A stretch of DNA of 14,927 bases from Kalaharituber pfeilii (taxonomy: Eukaryota > Ascomycota > Pezizomycetes > Pezizales > Pezizaceae), in NCBI GenBank assembly GCA_015179045.1, contig WHUZ01000287.1, forward strand, positions 1 to 14,927. Reading direction: 5' to 3'. The notes under the pieces are model-generated. The model searched no databases, was not told where the DNA came from, and saw only the letters and a program-made list of their open reading frames with translations. Of this stretch, positions 7,852 through 14,927 are shown piece after piece. Numbering within the stretch: position 1 is the stretch's first letter; each line of letters starts with the position of its first letter. Made by a program: the position numbers and the translations under genes.

Positions 7852-10800
7852 TCACACAAATAAGGCATTGATCTTTCTCATCACGGAGCAACCGTCTCCC
7901 CTTAGGACCAAGAAGTCACCGTTCGAATCTGTTCTAAGGACCCCAACCTTTTTGAGAACCTCGAGTTCAATAGCAATCTCATTTCCATCCTCTGACCTGC
8001 ATCGCCCATTTTCCCTATCAAGCTGTTTGCATACTACCCAGTTGTTATAGGCTTGCTCCGGGTTGAGGATGGCAAGGGTGAATTGTTGATCATCCGTTTC
8101 AATTGGCACTTGTGACAGGTACGGGCAATAGAATCCGAAAACCTCACTCCCTATCTTAACTTCATATTCATTTACTTCACTTGCTTTATGAACGAGAGCA
8201 TGAGAAATTGCCCAGACTTCACAGAGAAAAATATGTTCGATGGCTCTCTTAGGCTCAATCAACTCTGGGATTCTGCGATTTTGAGGCCACTCTGTTGGGG
8301 TGTGCTCGTAGTCCTGGTCACGTTCTGGCCATTCCATCACTTGCTTCCAGGTCGGGAACCATTGCTGTTCTGTCCCCTGGTAAGGAAAGTCGAATAGGAT
8401 CTCAATCTTTTTTCCGAATGGAAGCACATGAAAACATTGCCTCCAGGCAGTCTCGTCGTCTATTTTCTCGTCGTAAGTTGGTAGCTGAGTTGCGCGCAGG
8501 AGGTAGAACAGTCCAGCCACTTTATCCGTAGGGTGTGTCGCACAGCGACTGGCCATTTCCCTCGTGAGTTCATACAGTTTGCAGCCACCAGGGCTGTCTG
8601 CATCCGTAGCAAGCTTCAAAACATGACGAATGGCACCTCTCAGTGTGGTGACCTTCCCAGCAACTGTGCTCTTGGTGTTCAGGATGATACGCCCATTGCC
8701 GCGTGGCACTCCTCCATTGAACGTCCTGTTTTCCGTCCTGATCTCCTGCAACGTCCAAGCTCGCCGTAGCCAGTGAAGGGGATCGTCCCAGCCTTCTTTA
8801 CTAAAAGGTCTTCCAAGGCCATTGAAATAACGCACCGTTTGCACTGCTGCACGGTATATATTACCAATAGTAGGAACATCTATCTTCCATTCATCGTGCT
8901 TAATTGTGTCAAGGGGAACGTTATTGTGAGTCAGTGTCTGGGCTGTAGAGGTGTCAGATTGCTGTCGGAGACAGAGAACATCAAGCCACACGTAGTCTGC
9001 GCCCAGGGTGAGGAGCTCTTTCCGTAAGGACTCTATATCCACGCCTTTAGGAAGTGGAACAGGCCACTGGTATTGGTTAACAGAAGTCTCTACTGTCTTC
9101 ATGTCGCTAGTCCAACTGTGCGAGACTGCCCAGAATGTAGGCCATCGAGTGCTTTGATGTGGAACCTCGATGGAGTTGACTTCTGCATGCAACATTCGAA
9201 AGTCTACCACGCGATTACTCTTCAGGTCCCAGATGCGGCGTGGCATTACGAAGTATGGTGACTTGATAAGATGCTGTCCAGTGCCGTCCCTGTAGATTGC
9301 ATTTGTACGCTCTTCGTCAATTTCCTTTGCTTTCCTCAGCCACTGCACCCTTTGCACCGCTACAGTAAACGCCTGTTCGTTGAAGTGTTTCCACCCGACA
9401 TGGGCTGCGGCATATGCTAGACCAAAGTCAAAATTTTGTGAAACAAAGTACTGAAAATCATTTTGGATCCAGTGTCGAAGACGTTCAGTGGAATCACTGC
9501 GGAGGCCGACAAGAGCTGTAAGGGTGGAAAAGAGCACCTCTGTGCTGAGTTCCCTACAAGGAACGTCAGCAAGGTCTGGGGTAAGGATGCCTCCAGCGCG
9601 GATGATGCCCTGTAATTGTGCATTAGCGAGGAAGGGTGGTGAGGTATTGAGTCGTTTGACTTGTACTTCATGGCGAAGAGATGATGTTGCATAATACCCG
9701 GCGTATGGCATAGGGAAAGGGGGTGTCACTTCATTGTTGCGATTGACATTCGCCATGGCGCCGGCCAGCAGCGCCTGCAGACCTGGCTCGGCATTGCCGG
9801 ACTTTGCTGCATCCAGGGCAGTTGCGTACCCACCCAGAGGAGTTTGATATGCGCCGCCTACGTTGATATCCGCTCCCCGGTCCAGCAGCAGCTTCACAAC
9901 CTCTGTATTTCCGCTGTATGCAGCCACACCCAGTGCAGTCCCATACTCGCCACCTACAGCATTGATATCTGCCCCCCGGTCCAGCAGCAGCTTCACAACC
10001 TCCGTGTTTCCTGTGGATGCAGCTATACCCAGTGCAGTCCCATAGTTTCTACCTACAGCATTGATATCCGCCCCCCGGTCCAACAGCAGCTTCACAACCT
10101 CTGTATTTCCGCTGTATGCAGCCACACCCAGTGCAGTCCCACAATTGCCACCTATAGCATTGATATCCGCCCCTCGATCCAGCAGCAGCTCGATAACCTC
10201 CGCATTTCGGCTGTATGCAGCCACACTCAGTGCAGTCTCGGACTTGTGACCTACAGCATTGATATCCGCCCCCCGATCCAGCAGCAGCTTCACAACCTCC
10301 GTATTTCCGCTATATGCAGCCGCACCCAGTGCAGTCTCACAATTGCCACCTATAGCATTGATATCCGCCCCCTGATCCAGCAGCAGCTTCACAACCTCCA
10401 CATTTCCTCTGTATGCAGCCACATCCAGTGCAGTCCCAGGCTCGCCACCTACAGCATTGATATCTGCCCCCCAATCAAGGAGCAGCTTCACAACCTCCGC
10501 ATTTGCGCTGTATGCAGCCACACCCAGTGGAGTCCCACAATTGCCACCTACAGCATTAATATCTGCCCCCCGATCCAGCAGCAGCTTCACAAACTTCGTG
10601 TTTTGTTGATATACAGCCACACCCAGTGCAGTCCCATACTCGCCACTCACAGCATTGATATCTGCCCCCCGGTCCAGCAGCAGCTTCACAATCTCTGTAT
10701 ATCCGCTGTATGTAGCCACACCCAGTACAGTCCCATATTTTCCACCTACAGCATTGATATCCGCCCCCCGGTCTAGCAGCAGCTTCACAATCTCCGCATT

Positions 10801-10974
10801 TCCGTTGAATGCAGCTATACCTAGTACAGTCCCCTCCTAGCCTGCTACAGCATTGATATGCGCCCCCCGGTTCAGCAGCAGCGACACCTGTTCCTTCCTT
10901 CCCTCCCTTACAGCATCGCACAATGTCGAACTGAAGCCAGGTAAAGCGCTGATATTTCCGTTACTGTCCTCCAT
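7852..10974 (-). CDS. Ankyrin-repeat HET-domain protein with one in-frame TAG or candidate intron near the N-terminus
   Basis: The 1041-codon frame starts at ATG 10974 (A at -3, G at +4; sequence MEDSNGNISALPGF) and ends at TGA 7854-7852. It is open except for a TAG at codon 46 (10839-10837). Residues 30-404 hold 11 ankyrin units, period 33, consensus VKLLLDRGADINAVGG..GTALGVAAYSGNTEV. Residues about 405-600 are unrecognised. A HET domain lies at about 610-745: FWAVSHSW (614-621), YVWLDVLCLRQQ (661-672), IGNIYRAA (703-710), RRAWTLQEI (737-745). The C-terminal part contains HPTDKVAGLFYLL and WFPTWKQVM, as in related fungal HET proteins; no NACHT or P-loop is seen. HET proteins act in fungal non-self recognition and cell death; this role is inferred. 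A 75-nt GTAAGG...TAG segment (10911-10837) would remove the stop in frame. Otherwise it is a single-mutation pseudogene. The stop codon lies 1 nt from an A17/LINE junction, so the native C-terminus is uncertain. Confidence 0.8.
9765..10887 (-). repeat. Ankyrin-coding 99-bp tandem array, 11 units
   Basis: On the minus strand, units start (at the V/I before the LLL motif) at 10887, 10788, 10689, 10590, 10491, 10392, 10293, 10194, 10095, 9996 and 9897. They are highly alike at DNA level, including silent positions, so the array was amplified or homogenised recently. Variation concentrates at the two or three residues after GG (KY, EY, NC, EP, KS, RN) and at the residues before EV/EI (SGY, QQN, SAN, RGN, SRN, STG). 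The first unit carries the TAG. The last is degenerate (INVGGAYQTPLGG) and grades into the middle region. Confidence 0.9.
10837..10911 (-). other. Candidate 75-nt intron covering the premature TAG
   Basis: On the minus strand it begins GTAAGG (close to the fungal 5' splice consensus GTAAGT) at 10911 and ends GGCTAG at 10837. It is 75 nt long, 25 codons, in phase 0, so splicing would join ...LCDA to EGTVLGIAAF. A loose branch-like GCTGAAC lies inside. Against it: the segment is purine-rich and itself encodes ankyrin sequence (VSLLLNRGAHINAV), which suggests ordinary coding origin. Confidence 0.35.
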
Positions 10975-11855
10975 TTTGCGGTATAAGTAAATCTTCGCAG
11001 ACACTTACTCTTTTGCTGGCTTGACACCAGCCTGACGATTAGGTTGTTAGGCCTTATGCCGTATGGTTACCGATTGTGGGCGGAAGAACCTAGGATATGT
11101 AGCAGTAATTGCGTCTAGTGATGTGGAGATTGTTTGTTGCACGCTTCTTAGTACTGCGCAGACGTTTTATTCGCAGGGTTTCGATTTATGTCTTGGATAT
11201 CGTTCAGATTTACTGGGAGCCATCCATTATCTATTTCTAGGCTGCCCATTTCCATCCTTTTCATATCGCCCCACCTGCAGAATTTTCACGAATAGGAATT
11301 ACATTCACCCAGATTGAAGAAACTCAGCCATGCTAGAGTCATCAGCTGGATGTTCAGCCTCGATAGATGGAAAAATTTTAAAGTGGCGCTAGCCCAATTA
11401 TCATCGGCTGTAAAATCTCAATAATACTTCACGATGTCCAATGGCAGAGTGGACAATTGCGCACGATGGGTCAGAACAAACCGGGATAGATAAAAAAAAA
11501 TCGAAGAGGCATAGGCGGGCGAGTGGTGCGAGGAGATAGTTCACACACAGTCAATATCACTAGTATACTCGTATCAGAAACCATTGACTGCATTTGTTGA
11601 TCGACAAGCATACAGCTAATAATAGCATACTGTAAAATGAATCAAGAGCAACCATATGAGGAGCAACCGAGTTTAAGGTTGAGATTAGACTGTGATGTCT
11701 TCTACAACACCCATGCATAACACTTCACCGGCAGAATGATACCAGCGAATGGACTTGCAAAAAAACCGGCATTGAAATTGTGCACCAAACCAGAATGACA
11801 CCACGCTGCAGCAACATTGCATGTTGGCCTAAGAACTCCTGAATTTGTGATGTAG
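10975..11855. other. Upstream region of the HET gene, no other gene recognised
   Basis: This presumably holds the promoter and 5' UTR of the minus-strand HET gene. No clear TATA box is seen at a normal distance. A small inverted repeat GCTGG...CCAGC is present near 11015-11031. An A9 run near 11491 has no recognisable element attached. No coding domain was seen in the short open frames. Confidence 0.4.
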
Positions 11856-11869
11856 AACACATGATTCAT
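11856..11869 (+). repeat. Target-site duplication, left copy (AACACATGATTCAT)
   Basis: This 14-bp sequence is repeated exactly at 12117-12130, on the other side of the poly(A)-tailed insertion. Confidence 0.85.
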
Positions 11870-12116
11870 GGCGGAGAATGGGGAGGAGTATGACGTTTTG
11901 GAGAATTTCTTCGCTGGGGTCAAGTTCTAGAAGGTAGGAGAATGCGGGGTCAAGTTCTAGAAGCTAGGAGAGCGGGGGCGACGGCGCGTGGGGGCCATGT
12001 ACGTAGAGAGTTAGTTTAGCCTGTCTCCGGGCTATGAGGGCTTGCCCAGGGACCCTGCCATGGCCAAATGCTACAAGCGGGGTTATGTGATTAAAAAAAA
12101 CAAAAAAAAAAAAAAA
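11870..12116 (+). mobile_element. 5'-truncated LINE insertion: last codons of ORF2, 3' UTR and poly(A)
   Basis: The insertion is bounded by perfect 14-bp target-site duplications and ends in A8CA15+, a complete product of target-primed reverse transcription. Its 5' end reads AENGEEYDVLENFFAGVKF then TAG (11871-11930), which aligns with the ORF end ENGEVVDVRGEFFGSLKV of the minus-strand LINE in this window, so it is the 3' end of a related RNase H LINE. The 3' UTR holds a 30-bp tandem duplication over the stop codon and, just before the tail, a stem CCCTGC/GCGGGG (12053-12058 with 12077-12082). Tail type A (GCGGGGTTAYGTGAWT then poly(A)) recurs at 12243 and 13329. Confidence 0.88.
11913..11973 (+). 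repeat. 2 x ~30-bp tandem duplication across the LINE stop codon
   Basis: GGGGTCAAGTTCTAGAAG followed by S-TAGGAGA occurs at about 11916-11941 and 11946-11971. The first copy supplies the codons GVKF and the stop; the second lies in the 3' UTR. Confidence 0.8.
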
Positions 12117-12130
12117 AACACATGATTCAT
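12117..12130 (+). repeat. Target-site duplication, right copy (AACACATGATTCAT)
   Basis: It matches 11856-11869 exactly. Its first two A merge with the poly(A) tail, so the length could be 12-14 bp. Confidence 0.85.
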
Positions 12131-12231
12131 CGTGTGAAACCATCGTAAATGAAAATAAAGGTGCGCAGAATGCCGATTATTTGACAAGCTGTGATAAACA
12201 ATTGCTCTATTTATTGACGCGAGTGCAATGT

Positions 12232-12320
12232 GCAGGAAGATAAGTTTTTTTTTTTTTTTTTTCTTTAATTTCACGTAACCCCGCTTGTAGCTGTTCGCCA
12301 TGACAGGGCAGGAAGATAGG
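12232..12320 (-). mobile_element. Micro-insertion of a LINE tail (type A) with target duplication
   Basis: GCAGGAAGATAAG (12232-12244) and GCAGGAAGATAGG (12308-12320) are 13-bp flanking duplications with one mismatch. Between them, on the minus strand, lie only about 45 nt of LINE 3' end (CCTGTCATGGCGAACAGC, then ACAAGCGGGGTTACGTGAAA) and a poly(A) tail (T18 at 12245-12262). It is the same tail as at 11870-12116, in the opposite orientation: an extremely 5'-truncated insertion. Confidence 0.8.
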
Positions 12321-13314
12321 GATGCCTGCGTGTCCATTCCTGTTCCCCGATCTGTTCGGTAGCCTTATTCTCTGGTGTTGCATGGGCCAAACTCTCAGCT
12401 GACCGTCTCTCACTGAGATTTTCAATTCACCCGCAGTATCGAACAGTTTGGTCGCTCGAAAATTCTTGCATTATACTCCAGTACTGGGGCGCCTCGGGAC
12501 TGGGGATGAGCTTCGCCAACATATCAGTGAGTACAGCGAACTGGAGTGGCTAATTTCGCGCGTAGGCAAGCGACCAGAATGCCAGCTTCACTGGCCAGCA
12601 AAGTATATCGTGTCGCTATGCATGGGTGTTTGAATTTTGTGACTATCGCTTATAGAGGGAGCGCATTCTGAAATGTATAGTGGCGTCGGTAGCACATTAG
12701 ATAATAGCAGTTTTTTATGTTCATTAGTCAGAGTTACGGAGGGAGGTTCTTTATATCTGCTAGTGCCCCTTATCCTTACTTGAGGACAATCGTACTTCCC
12801 AATAAGAATCCAATCGTATCCAAATTCAATCTATTTATATGAGCTCTCCCTTCCTTGAATTGCAATTATTTTTTTGCTTATCTATTTCCTTCGATTTCCC
12901 TCTACATCTCGATTGAGGAAAAAAATCGCCTTCTGCGCCCGGAGCATAGGGCGCACAGGAAAAAAACTGGGGAACATGTCACAACGCATCCCTGTCGTTT
13001 GCGCCATGTTGCACCCTGTCGCTCGTGGATCGCCCTGGGAAATGCGGTAACATGACGACCTCCCTTGGCATTCAAGAACATGTTAGCCTAGCCCATAGCG
13101 CAATACAAAGCTAACTTCACATCTTTGATGTACCAGACAATAGTGGCAATACCTGGGCTAAGTTGCTTCTGTGCGTTGCTCCCTAGCATCATCTACAATG
13201 AGACTTTGCTGCATGAGTTTGCCAACACGTAAACTCGACTCTACAATGCGCGATCCCAGTCAGTATGTTGTCATAACACAGGTAACATGCTGGGTCTTGC
13301 TGGTAACGCAGATG
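12321..13314. other. Intergenic stretch, no gene recognised
   Basis: No domain or credible ORF was found; the plus-strand frame at 12448-12633 starts with GTG and has no recognisable features. The region from about 12700 to 12900 is AT-rich. A small hairpin, TGCGCCC (12934-12940) with GGGCGCA (12949-12955), has an 8-nt loop. Confidence 0.5.
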
Positions 13315-13470
13315 ACCTGATGGGTCTCTTTTTTTTTTTTTTTTTTTTTTATTCACGTAACCCCGCATACAGGCTACCAGCCTATGGCAGGGACACCTGA
13401 TGGGTCTCGTTAAAGCATGTAGTTGACATGATTGGGCTCATTGGGGACGCAATTTACTCTATGGTCTCAT
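13275..13470. repeat. Degenerate short tandem repeat interrupted by a retroposon
   Basis: Variants of an ATGxTGGGTCTY-type word (ATGCTGGGTCTTG, TGATGGGTCTC, TGATTGGGCTCAT, TATGGTCTCATTGGGG) recur at about 30-40-bp spacing. The poly(A)-tailed insertion at 13329-13394 landed inside one copy. Confidence 0.35.
13315..13408 (-). mobile_element. Micro-insertion of a LINE tail (type A) with perfect 14-bp target duplication
   Basis: ACCTGATGGGTCTC is present at 13315-13328 and again at 13395-13408. The 66 nt between them read, on the minus strand, GTCCCTGCCATAGGCTGGTA, GCCTGTATGC, GGGGTTACGTGAAT and A22. The stem CCCTGC/GCGGGG and an inner AGGCT/AGCCT stem are both perfect if one G-T pair is allowed. 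Only 44 nt of element sequence precede the tail: either an extreme 5' truncation or a very small SINE-like unit. Confidence 0.88.
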
Positions 13471-13639
13471 TGGGGTGCACTGCAACTGGAGTACCACGTT
13501 GTCAACTCTGTTTACATATTCTCATGTGTTCTCAATTCGGTATATAATGAATTATTTATTTATTACTAGCTATCACGATATATACAGGTACCATTTCACC
13601 ACCCTTCTATGCCACACCACTCCACTGCATTACTGTAGA

Positions 13640-14345
13640 TTAACTCTTTTATCACATATCTCGCGCTGCAGAGGAAGGCCTGCCATACCTGTTAAAGTGA
13701 GCTCATGTTCACATATCTCACGATGTTGGACTCGGAAGCGACCCGCCATACCTGTAAACTGAGCTCACATTGCCACAACTCGCGCCGTCGAAATGGCCCG
13801 TTAAATTGACCTCATTCTGCTATTCTCGTATGGTCGAAAGGGCCCTGCGGTAACTGTAAGATTGAGCTCATGTTTCACATGCCTCGCGACTTTGAAAGAG
13901 ATCAGCCATACCTGTGAATTGAGCTCACATTGCCATATCTTGTACTGTTGAAAAGGCCCTACGGTACCTGTCAGTTAATCCTATGTTCGCACATCTCGCA
14001 ATGTCGAAAGGGGCCTGCCATACCTATTGTACTCAGTTCATTCTGCCACATCTCGTGCTGTCAAAGGAGACCTGCAATACTAGCAAATTGAACTCATTCT
14101 GCTACTCGAAAGGGCCCTGCAATGCTGTTAAGTTATCTCATGTTCACACATCTCATGATATTGAAAGGGACCCGCCATATCTGTGAATTGAGCTCACGTT
14201 GTTACTTTTTGCACCGTCGAAAGGGCCCTGTGATACCCTTTTAATCTCATGTTGCCATATGTCGTACTGTGAAGAGAGGCCTGCCATACCTGTTAATTGA
14301 GCTCATTCTATAGCATTTCGTGCTGTCAAGGAAGACCTGTTAATA
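13640..14345. repeat. Degenerate ~56-bp minisatellite, about 13 units
   Basis: The unit consensus is approximately GAGCTCATGTTCACACATCT, CGCGATGTCGAAAGGG, CCTGCCATACCTGTTAATT. Unit starts (after GAGCTC or its variant) fall at about 13703, 13766, 13813, 13869, 13926, 13982, 14039, 14095, 14139, 14195, 14248 and 14304, mostly 56-57 bp apart, with some units of 44-53 bp and one of 63 bp. Three subtypes are visible by their opening (ATGTTCAC, ACATTGCC, ATTCTGC); they partly cycle in that order, which suggests an older three-unit higher-order repeat. Open frames here are non-coding. Confidence 0.8.
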
Positions 14346-14841
14346 TATGTGGGTAAGTTGTGCGATGTGTGAGTAGGTTGTGTGATGTGTTGCCTCGCCT
14401 CGAAGAAGGACGTTCAATGAAAATTAACTCCTGAATTGACTCCTGAATTCAACGTGCAATTAGGGGCAATTCTCACAGTGTCAACATGCAGGCAGGAGCC
14501 AGATTGATCAGCAACCCATCCTATGCCTAGTCTGGTTGTATCATGCTACTGTGGTAGTCTGGTTGCCATTGTGGGCTATCCTAGCCGACCCGTGAGATCA
14601 CAGCGGAGAGCTGAAGTGGCCTGAGCGACCTCATCAGTACCGAATTTAGCAACCTATCTCTTGGGTAGGCAAAACTTTGCTGAATTTGATGCACTAGTTT
14701 CACTGTGTGACGTCCAGCCAAGAGGGTCTGTGTAATATCTCAAGCAATGGCCAGTGCATACATCTCAAGTACGGAAATAGCGCACATCTATAATTCAGCC
14801 ACTCCCATTGTTTTCAGCCACACTGCACACCTCCCTCTCTC
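14346..14841. other. Intergenic stretch, no gene recognised
   Basis: No ORF or RNA gene is supported. At 14349-14389 a GTAAGTTGTGCGATGTGTGA-like word is tandemly duplicated with changes, next to the end of the minisatellite. Confidence 0.45.
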
Positions 14842-14907
14842 TAGGTTTTTTTTTTTTTTTTATATCATTACTCGCATGCCGCCTTACAGGCTATGGCGAG
14901 GTTAGGT
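14842..14907 (-). mobile_element. Poly(A)-tailed retroposon 3' end (tail type B)
   Basis: On the minus strand it reads CTCGCCATAGCCTGTAAGGC, GGCATGCGAGTAATGATATA and then the tail (T16 at 14846-14861 on the plus strand). Outer stem CTCGC/GCGAG (14871-14875 with 14896-14900), inner stem GCCT/AGGC (14881-14884 with 14888-14891). It matches the tail at 1444-1500. A possible 5-bp duplication, TAGGT, flanks it (14842-14846 and 14903-14907); if that is real, this too is a micro-insertion. Confidence 0.55.
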
Positions 14908-14927
14908 ACAAGATAAAGTGGACAGAA

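Noticed and set aside
9844..10776. 310-residue plus-strand open frame opposite the HET gene
   Set aside because: It is the antisense of the 99-bp ankyrin array; its periodic Ser/Thr/Pro/Cys-rich sequence is a by-product of the repeat.
10786..10788. GTG at 10788 as the start of the HET gene
   Set aside because: It lies inside an ankyrin unit (the V of VKLLLDR). GTG is not a normal fungal start, and an ATG in good context sits in the same frame at 10974.
7852..10974. A NACHT/NOD module in the HET protein
   Set aside because: I looked for a P-loop (GxxxxGKS/T) between the ankyrin array and the HET domain, and in the C-terminal part, and found none.
13640..14345. CRISPR-like array
   Set aside because: The units are degenerate over their whole length, with no conserved-repeat/unique-spacer structure; it is a minisatellite in a eukaryotic genome.

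Overview
This window is eukaryotic and almost certainly comes from a filamentous fungus. The evidence is one long, practically intron-free gene with an ankyrin array and a HET (heterokaryon incompatibility) domain, a family expanded in filamentous fungi, surrounded by RNase H-bearing LINE-type retrotransposon relics, poly(A)-tailed insertions, satellites and a short SANT-like ORF of a kind common in fungal genomes. The repeat load would suit a transposon-rich genome such as a truffle or other Pezizomycete, but the species cannot be fixed from the sequence. The window is gene-poor: one substantial gene, one small ORF, and otherwise mobile or tandem-repeat DNA.

Layout. 1-660: a short ORF with a SANT/Myb-like domain, flanked by CGGTTA-rich, partly inverted ends (possible small DNA transposon). 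660-1440: no gene seen. 1444-1500: a poly(A)-tailed retroposon end on the minus strand. About 1939-3400: a decayed plus-strand LINE (end of the reverse transcriptase ORF, RNase H, Cys-rich tail). 3400-4086: no gene. 4087-7833: apparently a second, minus-strand LINE split by a 2.16-kb element with ~120-bp terminal inverted repeats, whose interior is an AT-rich ~177-bp satellite. 7834-7850: an A17 tract, directly against the stop codon of the HET gene. 7852-10974 (minus): the ankyrin-HET gene. 10975-11855: upstream intergenic DNA. 11856-13408: three poly(A)-tailed insertions of one LINE family, each with visible target-site duplications; two consist of only ~45 nt of LINE plus the tail. 13640-14345: a degenerate ~56-bp minisatellite. 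14842-14906: another poly(A)-tailed retroposon end.

The focal gene has 11 near-identical 33-residue ankyrin units, an uncharacterised middle region, a HET domain and a C-terminal region. Its ATG (10974) is separated from the rest by one in-frame TAG at codon 46. A GTAAGG...TAG segment of exactly 75 nt covers that stop and would leave the frame intact if spliced out, so the locus is either a one-mutation pseudogene or a gene in which part of an ankyrin repeat has become an intron. HET proteins with tandem repeats are known to act in fungal self/non-self recognition; no partner gene is visible nearby. The two LINE relics, the tail insertions and the inverted-repeat element show repeated transposition right up to the 3' boundary of this gene.
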